Assembly: GCA_964483245.1 (NCBI GenBank)
Contig: CAZABP010000014.1
Coordinates: 1 to 64,000 of the forward strand
Source: CAZABP01 sp964483245
GTDB lineage: Bacteria; Planctomycetota; UBA1135; UBA2386
Direction: 5' to 3'
DNA length: 64,000 nucleotides
The position numbers were made by a program, and so were the translations under genes. Every line of letters begins with the position of its first letter. Position 1 is the first letter of the stretch. The notes below the pieces were generated by a model. That model was not told the origin of the DNA and ran no database searches. It saw only the letters and a list, made by a program, of their open reading frames with translations. Positions 8,759 through 17,033 of this stretch are shown piece by piece.

Positions 8759-9681
8759 CAGCTGGTGCCTCTCTCGAGTAGGTGGTTCGCGATCCTGAGT
8801 GCGATGGGGGCGCCCTTCTGGTTGCCTGCTGCGAAGCAGAGCAGGTAGAGCGGGCAGTTCGAGGAGTTCGTGAGCACCCGGGGGCGCTCGGCTACGGCGC
8901 AGAACACGGACTCGAGGCGGTCGACGAAGTACCGCCCGATCGTGTCCGCAGTGGCTTGCTTCACGAGCTCCTCCGCCGTCCCGAACAGCGTGGTGGTCTT
9001 CCGCACGCGGTAGAACTCTTCGCGCCAGGCAGTCGTCCCGAACAGGATGTCGAGTCGATGCTGCCAGACCTCGGGGATGTCCCCGGATCTCGTGAGCAGT
9101 CGGTTCACGCCGATGCCGAGGGGAAAAAGGATCCACATGTCGATCGCCTGCGTTCGCGCGACTGCTTCGATCGTCGGCCACTCCACCTGCATCCCGTACG
9201 GATCGAGGAAGAGCACGGCTCGCCTCGAGCGCCAGTCCTCGCGGCAGAGTCCCTGCAGCTCGGTGTTCGCATCGCCACGTCGGACTTCGACGCCGGGCGC
9301 GAGGTCGGGGAACTCAGCCTTCAGCTTCTCCAGCTCTCCGCACCGGGATTCGCTGCGCTCGATGAAGAGGTAGTGGTCGAAGGGAGGGATCGTCCTCAGG
9401 GCAAGTCGGACCGAACCGTCGAGGAGCGCTTGCGGCTCAGGCTCCGCGAGATCGGGCAGCGACAACTGAATGGGGCCGTGGGCTCCGCTGGCCGGCGAGC
9501 CTGCTCGGTAACCGGTTCCGGCGAAGGCATCGATGTAGGACTTGCGGAATGGCCGCGCTCTCGACGGCTTGTTCTTCAGTGCAGTCGTATAGCTCCGCAG
9601 GTAGTCCGCGAGCACTTGGAGCTTCGTCTCGGTCCACTTGCCACCAAACCGATGTGCACCACCTTCCGATTGTTCTGCCAT
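8758..9681 (-). CDS. tcmP: three-Cys-motif partner protein TcmP
   Basis: This protein of about 307 residues belongs to the family found next to three-Cys-motif proteins, as here. DAFAGTGYRAG (about residue 50) resembles the SAM-binding loop of Rossmann methyltransferases. AVLFLDPYGMQVEW resembles their DPPY-type motif, so nucleic-acid methylation or a degenerate form of it is a reasonable guess. I chose the ATG at 9681. A TTG at 9705 would add eight residues but has no ribosome-binding site. The stop overlaps the start of the DUF5131 gene. The molecular role of the pair is not established. Confidence 0.85.
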   Translation of the reverse strand: MAEQSEGGAHRFGGKWTETKLQVLADYLRSYTTALKNKPSRARPFRKSYIDAFAGTGYRAGSPASGAHGPIQLSLPDLAEPEPQALLDGSVRLALRTIPPFDHYLFIERSESRCGELEKLKAEFPDLAPGVEVRRGDANTELQGLCREDWRSRRAVLFLDPYGMQVEWPTIEAVARTQAIDMWILFPLGIGVNRLLTRSGDIPEVWQHRLDILFGTTAWREEFYRVRKTTTLFGTAEELVKQATADTIGRYFVDRLESVFCAVAERPRVLTNSSNCPLYLLCFAAGNQKGAPIALRIANHLLERGTS

Positions 9682-9803
9682 CGCACCCGCCGCCGACAGC
9701 CGCAAGCTAGTCGGATGCGATGCTCAGGACAAGGTCGTCGAAGTAGGCAGGAGGAGCACTCGACGCAGCAACGCACGTGCTGCCTGGCGTCCGAGCACAG
9801 CCC

Positions 9804-11180
9804 TCACTTCGGCGTGTAGTGCTCGATCTCCTTCCAGCGCTTCTCGTAGTCGAAGTCCGGTGACTGCTCGAAGTCGTGGCACTGCGCGCACGCACCGCGG
9901 CCACCGCGCAGGATGTTGTCCTTGATCGGCACGACGATGTGTGCGCTGCCGGGGCCGTGGCACTGCTCGCAGCCGACGCCGGCGAGATCCGGCGTCTGCT
10001 CCGGATTCACGAACCCGCTCTGCTCGCCGTACGCGACGACGTGGCAGGCGACGCAATCGGGATACTTGGTGACCGGCCAGCCGTAGCGGGCGACGCCGGT
10101 CTTGTCCTTCAGCTCCCCCTTTTCGGCACGCACGAGCGTGGTCCAGGCCTGCGCGTGCTTGCTGTTCAGCCAGACGTTGTAGGCGGCCGGATGGCAGGAT
10201 TGGCACTTCTGCGAGCCGACGTAGCTGCGCGCGTCGGGCGCCGGGCGTTGGCCGGCGAGTTTCTCGCGCAGGCCTTCCTCGGCGACGATGTGGCGGTGCG
10301 CGAGGATCGCCTCCTTGGCGTCCGGATCGGCATAGGCGCCCGGCCGGCTCTCGCTGTCGGCCAGCTTGACGACGCCGTAGTGCGTGACCTTCGGCCCATC
10401 CGGCGTCCGCGTCAGCTCGACGTCGAGCAGCATCCGGCCGCGGATCCCGGGGCAGACGACCGGCACGCCCTCCACGATCTGCGGTGCGGTCGGCGGCTCG
10501 CCGACCGATGGGGTCACGAGCACGATCAGGTCCGGCTTCGGCGTCAGGCGCGCAGCTGCGCGCGCCGCGTCGGCGCCCGCGTGCACGAACAGGATTCGCA
10601 GGGTCTGTGGCTCGGCGCCGGCGAGCGCGCGCTGCCAGGCCTCCGCGACCGGCAGCAGCTCGAACGACTTGGCACCCGTTTCACCGAGCGCGCCGACGAA
10701 CGCAGCGACGCGCACGGTGGCGCCGGGCGTCCGCATCTCGGCCGAGGCGACGGCCGGCCACGCATCGAGCTCCTGCTTGGGCACGAGGTCGGACGCGACG
10801 ATCTTGCCGGAGAACGCGGCCAGGAACGGCAGCAACTCCTGCGCCGGCAGCTCGAGATCCTGCGGACCGAGCGCGACGGCGTCGTAGCGCGCCATCCCGA
10901 GCACGGTGAGCGCGGTGTCGAGCTTCCACAGATCCAGCTCGGTCGCGTGCTCGATCAGGTTCCCTCCTTCGAGGCGCAGCGCGTAGCGGTCGCGCTGCTG
11001 TGCCACATGGTGCGCGCGGCGCGCGAGGCCGCCGAGCTGACCGCTGGCGCAGCCACACGGTTCGAGCCGCCCGGCGAGCTGCCCGCCGATCGACATCCGC
11101 ACGGACGGCACCGCCTGCGGGCGCGTGCAGACGAGCGCGGCCAGCGGCAGCGCGAGGCACGCAGCGAGCCGCGCGATCAC
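9804..11180 (-). CDS. tetraheme cytochrome c with metallophosphatase-like N-terminal domain
   Basis: The start is a GTG that overlaps the stop of the upstream lipoprotein gene by 4 nt (GTGA). A hydrophobic signal segment covers residues 1-18. Residues about 30-320 resemble the 5'-nucleotidase/UshA-like region found in front of cytochrome c554-type domains, with LEPCGCASGQLGGLARR as the clearest block. The C-terminal third has four CxxCH heme sites: CQSCH, CVACH, CEQCH and CAQCH, giving a periplasmic tetraheme electron carrier. The motifs expected for metal binding in an active phosphatase are not obvious, so the N-terminal domain may be structural. Its partner is probably the DUF1573-like lipoprotein encoded just upstream. 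Confidence 0.88.
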   Translation of the reverse strand: MIARLAACLALPLAALVCTRPQAVPSVRMSIGGQLAGRLEPCGCASGQLGGLARRAHHVAQQRDRYALRLEGGNLIEHATELDLWKLDTALTVLGMARYDAVALGPQDLELPAQELLPFLAAFSGKIVASDLVPKQELDAWPAVASAEMRTPGATVRVAAFVGALGETGAKSFELLPVAEAWQRALAGAEPQTLRILFVHAGADAARAAARLTPKPDLIVLVTPSVGEPPTAPQIVEGVPVVCPGIRGRMLLDVELTRTPDGPKVTHYGVVKLADSESRPGAYADPDAKEAILAHRHIVAEEGLREKLAGQRPAPDARSYVGSQKCQSCHPAAYNVWLNSKHAQAWTTLVRAEKGELKDKTGVARYGWPVTKYPDCVACHVVAYGEQSGFVNPEQTPDLAGVGCEQCHGPGSAHIVVPIKDNILRGGRGACAQCHDFEQSPDFDYEKRWKEIEHYTPK

Positions 11181-12307
11181 CGCTGCAACCCGCGGAACTC
11201 GACCGAGGCCAGCGGCGACGTCTTGCCGGGCCGGCACAGATCCACCGCGCCGAAGAAGCTCTGCTCCATCGTGCCTAGATAGCGCATGTGGACGCGCAGG
11301 GTTCGTGTCATGCCGGGGACTGGTTCGATGCGGACTTCGAAGTGCTCGGACAGGTCCTGTCCTTCACGATCCCGCACGCGCAGGACCGCGAGCCCGGAGC
11401 CGCTGCCAGGATCGTGGTCGAGGACGTTCGCGTAGCCGGTGGACTCCCGGCCGCGTTCGGCGCGATCGAACCGGACCCCATACGGCGGCTCGACGACGAA
11501 CCGCGGGAGCACGGCGCCGGACACCGGCAGGTGCAGCTCGTACGGCTCCGCGAGGTCGGTGCCGACCCCGATCGACAGCGGCGGCAGCGGGCCGTCGTAC
11601 CGCTCCGGCGGGATCTCGTAGGCGACGTCGAGCAGGGTTTCCCCTTCCTCCTGACGCAGCGTCGCCTGCAGCGCAGGCTCCGAGGTCCGCACCGGTCCGA
11701 AGCGGATGTTCGGATGCTTCGCATCGCCCCGCAGCGTCAGCGTCTGCGTGAACTTGGCTCCGCGTGCGAGCTGCCCCATCGGCACGTGCGGGAACGGCAG
11801 GACCTCGATCGGCGCATCGATGGCGAACGTGAACAACAACGGCAGCTCCAGATCCCGCTCTGCCGGCGGTGGCCCGCGCAGGACCGCGAACGCACGCGTC
11901 TCGAGCGGCGGCATGTCCTGCGCCTCCTTGGCATTGGTGTCGATCCGCAGACTCACGACGACGCGCTGATCCGGCTGGATCGTCCATTCCGGCGTGATCG
12001 CGCCGCCGGATGCCAGCGGCGTGCGCGAGCCATCGCGCCGCTCGAGGAACAGGCTCCCGGAGGCGCAGAGCGGGCAGCCGGCACTGAACCCGCGCACGAA
12101 GAACCCGGCGTGGTCGCCGAACTCGGACAGCGGGATGTCCTGCACGGCGATTGCTCCGTGCCGCAGCACGCCGAAGTCGTGCCGGCGCGGTGCGACCGGG
12201 GTTCGGCCCGCCGGGGTTGGCGTCGGGTCCGCCGGCTCGCCGCACGCTGCCAGCAAGACGATGGGGACCGTCCATGCCAGGGAGCTGCGCCGTGCCGACC
12301 GCCTCAT
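11177..12307 (-). CDS. DUF1573-like lipoprotein
   Basis: This 376-residue lipoprotein has the signal peptide MRRSARRSSLAWTVPIVLL and lipobox LAAC (Cys near residue 22). The mature protein starts with a Pro/Thr-rich linker. It then has HDFGVLRHG, which matches the opening of DUF1573 domains, and a Cys pair in GFSAGCPLCASG. The rest is predicted all-beta (Ig-like). Proteins of this type are common in Bacteroidetes and Planctomycetes and have no assigned reaction. The tetraheme cytochrome gene begins within its stop codon, so the two form an operon. The DUF1573 match rests on the first block only. Confidence 0.7.
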   Translation of the reverse strand: MRRSARRSSLAWTVPIVLLAACGEPADPTPTPAGRTPVAPRRHDFGVLRHGAIAVQDIPLSEFGDHAGFFVRGFSAGCPLCASGSLFLERRDGSRTPLASGGAITPEWTIQPDQRVVVSLRIDTNAKEAQDMPPLETRAFAVLRGPPPAERDLELPLLFTFAIDAPIEVLPFPHVPMGQLARGAKFTQTLTLRGDAKHPNIRFGPVRTSEPALQATLRQEEGETLLDVAYEIPPERYDGPLPPLSIGVGTDLAEPYELHLPVSGAVLPRFVVEPPYGVRFDRAERGRESTGYANVLDHDPGSGSGLAVLRVRDREGQDLSEHFEVRIEPVPGMTRTLRVHMRYLGTMEQSFFGAVDLCRPGKTSPLASVEFRGLQR

Positions 12308-12385
12308 CGGCGCGGGATAGTAGCGATTCGGCCGTGCGCAACAGCTCGAACGCCGCGAGCAGCGGAACGCGGGCCCGGAAAGACC

Positions 12386-12410
12386 GCCGGCCGCCACTAG
12401 GGCGGCCGGC
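12386..12410. repeat. perfect 10-bp inverted repeat (hairpin)
   Basis: GCCGGCCGCC pairs perfectly with GGCGGCCGGC across the 5-nt loop ACTAG. There is no T-run on either side, so it is not a classical intrinsic terminator. It stands 9 nt before the (GA)7 tract and could be a regulatory or boundary structure. Confidence 0.65.
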
Positions 12411-12418
12411 CTGTCAGC

Positions 12419-12432
12419 GAGAGAGAGAGAGA
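12419..12432. repeat. (GA)7 dinucleotide tract
   Basis: Seven GA units lie just after the hairpin. On the minus strand this is (TC)7, the same unit as the coding (TC)13 tract at 2913. It lies outside any called gene. Confidence 0.75.
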
Positions 12433-12804
12433 TGGTCCGGCCGACATGGAGCAACCGGCTTGCCAACCCGGGCGCGTGCGAGCGCAATGCGCGCTCACCC
12501 GATGCCATCGGCGCAATGGTCCCGCGTCGCCGGTGACTCCGCGCGCGCGCGTGCGCCGCCGCCATGGCACGCATGCCATGGTCCGTGGCGTGGCTGCCAT
12601 TGCGGCTGCGAGCAACAACGCGATCGGCGAACTGCGGATGCACAACGTCGAAGCAGGATTCCGTGGCCGCCGCTGCGGCAAGGCTGCGTAGGTGGCGGCG
12701 AAACACCTTCTCGGAAGCAAACAACCCCACAGGCATCGCGCGCGACCGGCGGTATCCGCGCATCCCCCCGCGCAACGCTGCGCCGCGGCGCCGAGGACTG
12801 GCAC

Positions 12805-14352
12805 ATGCAACATCGAAGGATCTCTGCGGCCAGCGGTCTGTCCGCGCTGCTGCCCCGGTTGCTGATCGCAATCCCGGTCGCACTTCTGGCTGCTTGTGGC
12901 AGCGGCGGTTCGGCGCCGATCGGCGGCGGCGGCGGCGGCGGCGACGTCAACGCGAATGCGCTCGATCCGCACGACCTCCCGCTCAGCGACGCCGACATCC
13001 GCTACTTCCTGGAGCGCACGCAGTTCGGTGGCAACGACGCGCAGGTCGCCGCGATCCGCGCCCAGGGGCTCGATCGGTACGTCGACCAGATGCTGACGTT
13101 CCGTGTCGACACGCCGGAGGAACGCGCCGCGGAGCTGCAGATCCACGATCTGAAGTACCCGCGCATGGACGAGCTGGTGCGCTACTGGCTGTTCCTGATG
13201 CTGCGCAGCGAGAACCCGTTCCAGGAGCTGCTCGCGTTCTTCTGGCACGACCACTTCGCCGTGTCGCAGAACGTGCTCGACGACCAGGCGCGGCGCTTCT
13301 ACCTGCAGCACATGACGCTGCTGCGGCGCAACGCAGCCGGCAACCTGCGCGAGCTCAGCTATCAGCTCGCGATCGATCCGGCGATGCTGGTCTGGTTGGA
13401 CGGCTACAGCAGCACGAAGGAGAAGCCGAACGAGAACTTCCCGCGCGAGTTCTGGGAGATCTTCACGCTCGGGCGCAACAACGGCTACACGCAGCAGGAC
13501 ATCGTCGAGGCGTCCCGCGCGTTCACCGGCTACCGCCTGATCAAGGACAGCAAGACCAACGAGTACTTCTCGCTGTTCGATCCGGACCTGCACGACAGCA
13601 CACCGAAGACGATCTTCGGCCGGACCGCGAACTTCGGGTACCGCGAGCTCGTCGATTGGACGTTCGAGGCGCGGCCGGCGGCCGAGCACTTCGCCCGCCG
13701 GCTGTTCCGCTACTTCTGCCACCAGCAACCGAGCGACGAGGTCGTGGCCCAGATGGCGCGGCTGCTGCGCGACCATGGCTACGAGGTGAAGCCGCTGCTC
13801 CGGGTGCTGCTGCGGTCGAAGGCGTTCTTCTCCGCGACGTCGCAGCGCAGCTGGATCAAGATGCCGATCGAGTACGTGGTCGGCTTCATGCGCACGACCG
13901 GATTCGAGCTGCCGGTCGACGAGACCTACGAGATCCTGATCAGCATGCGGCAGGTCCCGACGATGCCGCCGAGCGTGTTCGGCTGGGCCGAGGGCGCCGA
14001 CTGGCTCGGCGCGCAACCGGTGCTCGAGCGCGGCAATGTCGTCAACGAGATGCTGACTGCGCGCGAGTACCACCAGATCCTCGGGCGTGGCATCACGCAG
14101 TTGATCCCGTCCGGCGACGACCGCACGGCCCCGAACGTCGTCGATGCGCTCGCCGCGCGGCTGCGGATCCCGCTGACGGCGCCGGAGCGTGAGATGTTGA
14201 TCCAGTTCCTGAACTCGGAAGGCGCGGTCAAGAACGGCCAGCTCGAGGTCAAGGCATCCCCGTTCAGCGGCAGCAACGCCCGTCATCTCGACGAACGGGT
14301 GCGCGGCCTGCTGTTCATCCTGTCCCAACACCCTCAGTACCACCTGCGCTGA
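12805..14352 (+). CDS. DUF1800 domain lipoprotein
   Basis: This 515-residue protein has a signal peptide and lipobox (VALLAAC), then a Gly-rich linker with seven or more Gly in a row. Residues 55-510 match DUF1800: LSDADIRYFLERTQFG, LLAFFWHDHFAVS, NFPREFWEIFTLGR and the YTQQDIVEASRAFTGY helix are typical blocks. DUF1800 genes are almost always next to a DUF1501 gene, as here (2-nt gap). The pair is exported and of unknown biochemical role, and is common in Planctomycetes, Bacteroidetes and Proteobacteria. The ATG at 12805 has GAGG about 10 nt upstream. Confidence 0.9.
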   Translation: MQHRRISAASGLSALLPRLLIAIPVALLAACGSGGSAPIGGGGGGGDVNANALDPHDLPLSDADIRYFLERTQFGGNDAQVAAIRAQGLDRYVDQMLTFRVDTPEERAAELQIHDLKYPRMDELVRYWLFLMLRSENPFQELLAFFWHDHFAVSQNVLDDQARRFYLQHMTLLRRNAAGNLRELSYQLAIDPAMLVWLDGYSSTKEKPNENFPREFWEIFTLGRNNGYTQQDIVEASRAFTGYRLIKDSKTNEYFSLFDPDLHDSTPKTIFGRTANFGYRELVDWTFEARPAAEHFARRLFRYFCHQQPSDEVVAQMARLLRDHGYEVKPLLRVLLRSKAFFSATSQRSWIKMPIEYVVGFMRTTGFELPVDETYEILISMRQVPTMPPSVFGWAEGADWLGAQPVLERGNVVNEMLTAREYHQILGRGITQLIPSGDDRTAPNVVDALAARLRIPLTAPEREMLIQFLNSEGAVKNGQLEVKASPFSGSNARHLDERVRGLLFILSQHPQYHLR

Positions 14353-14354
14353 CC

Positions 14355-15632
14355 ATGACACCCCGCACCTCGGACCTGATCCTGCCGTCGCGCCGCGCCT
14401 TCCTCGGCACGACGATCGGTGGTGCCCTGGCGACACTGAGCCATGGGCTGGTGACGAACCCGTTGCGCGCCGTGAATCCGACTCCGGCCGCCGCGAGCAA
14501 GTTCCTCGTCGTCGTGAACCTGCGCGGCGGCAACGACGGGTTGAACCTGTCGATCCCGATCACGCATCTGAACTACGCCAAGGTGCGGCCGACGATCCGG
14601 ATCGCACCGGCCGCGGCGAAGTCGCTCGACGTCGGCCCGTATCCGAACAAGGTCTACGCGCTGCACACGTCGATGACGAACGTCGCGGCGCTGTACGAGG
14701 CGGGCGAGGTCGCGGTGGTCAATCTGGTCGGCTACCCGCGCCCCGACCTGAGCCACGCCGAGTCGACCGAGATCTGGAGCCGTGGGCTGCGCACGATCCC
14801 CACACCCGACAGTGGCTGGATCGCACGCTACAAGGACCACTACGCGCGCGGCTCGCTCGAGGTGATCGGCCTCGGCACCGGCCGGCTGCTCGACTTCGCC
14901 GGCGGCGATACGGCGGCCCTCGTGCTGAGCGCGATCTCGAGCTTCGGGTTCGCCGAGGATCCGAAGTACTCCGGCGGCAGCGCGCTGCGCAACAAGACCG
15001 TCGCCGATCTGCTGGCGCTGCAGCCGGACGGTGGCAGCAAGGGGGAGATCAAGGCCGCGCTGAACGCCGCGTATGAGCAGGTGCGCCGGATGCAGACCGT
15101 GGTCTCGAACTACAACAGCACCGTCACGTATCCGCAGAACTCGCTGGCGAGCCGGTTGCGCGAGGCGGCGATGCTGATCCAGGCCGATCTCGACACGAAG
15201 ATCTTCTACGTGCAGACCGGCGGCTACGACACGCACTCCAACCAGGGGAACATGACCGGCAGCCAGGCCGGCCTGTTCACGGTGCTCGATTCGGCGCTCG
15301 GTGCGTTCGCGCAGGACATGAAGGCGATGGGAGCCTGGGGTCGCTGCGTCATCGCCGTGATCTCCGAGTTCGGCCGGCGCAACGACGAGAACGGCTCGCG
15401 CGGCACCGACCATGGCAGCTCGAACCCGGTGTTGCTGCTCGGCGGGGCGGTCCGCGGCGGCGTCTACGGGCGGGAGCACACCGAGGAGGACCTGCTGCGT
15501 GAGCACACGCCGTACGACGTCGACTTCCGCTCGATCTACAAGGAGATCCTGGAACGGCACTTCGGTGTGGATCCGGCGCCGGTCTTCCCCGAGAAGCAGG
15601 AGCGCGAGCAGCGGCTGAACCTGCTGCTGTAG
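14355..15632 (+). CDS. DUF1501 domain protein, Tat-exported
   Basis: This 425-residue protein has a twin-arginine signal (SRRAFLGTTIGG, residues 13-24), so it should be exported folded. FLVVVNLRGGNDGLN, HAESTEIW, VQTGGYDTHSNQ and VISEFGRRNDENGSRGTDHG are the standard DUF1501 blocks. Their conserved Asp and His residues fit the alkaline-phosphatase/sulfatase-like fold of the family. It follows the DUF1800 gene by 2 nt and ends 18 nt before a convergent regulator gene. No enzyme activity has been assigned to the family with certainty. Confidence 0.92.
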   Translation: MTPRTSDLILPSRRAFLGTTIGGALATLSHGLVTNPLRAVNPTPAAASKFLVVVNLRGGNDGLNLSIPITHLNYAKVRPTIRIAPAAAKSLDVGPYPNKVYALHTSMTNVAALYEAGEVAVVNLVGYPRPDLSHAESTEIWSRGLRTIPTPDSGWIARYKDHYARGSLEVIGLGTGRLLDFAGGDTAALVLSAISSFGFAEDPKYSGGSALRNKTVADLLALQPDGGSKGEIKAALNAAYEQVRRMQTVVSNYNSTVTYPQNSLASRLREAAMLIQADLDTKIFYVQTGGYDTHSNQGNMTGSQAGLFTVLDSALGAFAQDMKAMGAWGRCVIAVISEFGRRNDENGSRGTDHGSSNPVLLLGGAVRGGVYGREHTEEDLLREHTPYDVDFRSIYKEILERHFGVDPAPVFPEKQEREQRLNLLL

Positions 15633-15650
15633 GCAGCCGCGGGCCGTGGG

Positions 15651-17033
15651 CTAGCGCCCCGCGAGGCCGTGGCGCTTCAGCTTGCGGTGCAGGGTCGTGT
15701 AGTCGATCTGCAGCGCGCGCGCGGCGGCGGCCTTGTTGCCGCCGTGCTCCTCCAGCGTGCGGCGCAGGATCTCCGCCTCGAGGCTCTCGCTGGCATGGCG
15801 CACGCGCTCGGCCAGCGAGAGCTGGCCGTCGCCGGTGCCTGGTTCCGGTGCCGGCTGCGCCGCCACCGTCTCGAGGGCGAAGTCGCATGGCTCCAGCTCG
15901 CGGCCGGCGCAGACGACGACCGCGCGGCGCACGGCGTTGCGCAACTCCCGCAGATTGCCGGGCCAGTCGTGCTGGCGCAGCAGCGCTTCCGCGGCCGGCG
16001 TGCAGCCGTCGATCCGCCGCCCCATGTCGTCGCAGGCCTCGGCCAGGAAGCGGGCCGCCATCGGCAGGATGTCGTCGCGGCGCGCACGCAGCGGCGGGAT
16101 CGACACCAGGAACTCGGCGACGCGGTGGTACAGGTCGGTGCGGAACCGTCCTTCACTGATCTCCTGCTGCAGATTGGCATTCGTCGCCGCCAGCAACCGC
16201 GCGTCGAACGGGATCGGCGTGCCGCCCCCGACCGGAACGACGGCGCGCTCCTGCAGCACGCGCAGCAGCTTGCTCTGCAGCGCGAGCGGCAGGTTGCCCA
16301 GCTCGTCGAGGAACAGGGTGCCGCCGTCCGCGGTGCGGAACAGCCCTTCGCGATCCTGGTCGGCGCCGGTGAACGCCCCCTTGCGGTGCCCGAACAGCAG
16401 GCTCTCCATCAACGGTTCCGGCAGCGCGCCACAGTCGACGGCGACGAACGGGCCGCTGGCACGATCGGAGCGCGCATGGATCGCGCGCGCGACGACCTCC
16501 TTCCCGGTCCCGGACTCGCCCTGCAGCAGCACGCTGAGCCGGCCGCGCGCCGCGACCAGGTCGATCGTGCGCTCGAGCTCCTGCGCCGGGGCCGAGGCAC
16601 CGAACGTGATCGCAGCGTGGCTGCCGCGCTTGAGCCGCGCGACTTCCTGGCGCAGCCGGCGCTGCTCGGCGGCGCGCCCGACCGTGGTCAGCAGCCGGCG
16701 CTGGTCGAACGGCTTCTGCACCCAGTCGTAGGCGCCCTGCTTGATCGCCTCGACGGCGAGCTCGATCTTGTCGACGGCGGAAACGAGCACGACCGGCAGC
16801 TCGCGGTCGCTGCGCTGCACGCGCGCGAGGAGCTCGGTGCCGCTGACGTGCGGCATGTTGACATCGGTCAGGATCACGTCGAACGGGGCGTTCGGCGACC
16901 CCTGCAGCGCCTGCATCGCCTGCTCCCCGTCGGCCGCCGTGACGACGTCGTAGCCATGGTCGGCGAACGTGCGCTGCAACACCCAGCGCATGTCCGGCTC
17001 GTCGTCGACGATCAGGATCCGCGGCGCCGTCAT
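15651..17033 (-). CDS. NtrC-family sigma-54-dependent response regulator
   Basis: This 460-residue protein has three domains in order. The receiver domain comes first (ILIVDDEPDMRW, with phospho-acceptor Asp in VILTDVNMP). The AAA+ activator domain follows, with Walker A GESGTGKE, sigma-54 contact loop GAFTGA and Walker B GGTLFLDELG. A Fis-type helix-turn-helix is at the C-terminus (NKAAAARALQIDYTTLHRKL). The intact GAFTGA means it should activate sigma-54 promoters. It overlaps the upstream histidine kinase gene by ATGA, so the two form a two-component system. Targets are not evident; I saw no convincing -24/-12 promoter nearby. Confidence 0.95.
   Translation of the reverse strand: MTAPRILIVDDEPDMRWVLQRTFADHGYDVVTAADGEQAMQALQGSPNAPFDVILTDVNMPHVSGTELLARVQRSDRELPVVLVSAVDKIELAVEAIKQGAYDWVQKPFDQRRLLTTVGRAAEQRRLRQEVARLKRGSHAAITFGASAPAQELERTIDLVAARGRLSVLLQGESGTGKEVVARAIHARSDRASGPFVAVDCGALPEPLMESLLFGHRKGAFTGADQDREGLFRTADGGTLFLDELGNLPLALQSKLLRVLQERAVVPVGGGTPIPFDARLLAATNANLQQEISEGRFRTDLYHRVAEFLVSIPPLRARRDDILPMAARFLAEACDDMGRRIDGCTPAAEALLRQHDWPGNLRELRNAVRRAVVVCAGRELEPCDFALETVAAQPAPEPGTGDGQLSLAERVRHASESLEAEILRRTLEEHGGNKAAAARALQIDYTTLHRKLKRHGLAGR

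Larger units (their letters stand above)
12308..12804. other. divergent intergenic region of about 500 nt
   Basis: This is the largest gene-free stretch. It separates the minus-strand lipoprotein gene (start 12307) from the plus-strand DUF1800 gene (start 12805). It holds a TATCCC element 6 nt from the lipoprotein start (minus strand, 12319-12314), a strong hairpin at 12386-12410, a (GA)7 tract at 12419-12432 and an inverted repeat CCATGGC/GCCATGG at 12562-12581. Short open frames inside show no start signal or family resemblance, so I do not call them. Confidence 0.7.

Noticed and set aside
9682..9705. Extension of TcmP to a TTG start
   Set aside because: No ribosome-binding site, and the added residues do not resemble the family start; the ATG at 9681 is better.
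11288..12400. Long plus-strand open frame opposite the DUF1573-like gene
   Set aside because: Composition is typical of an antisense shadow; the minus-strand frame has a signal peptide and family blocks.
12446..12691. 81-codon plus-strand frame in the divergent region
   Set aside because: Arg- and Cys-rich, no ribosome-binding site and no family resemblance.
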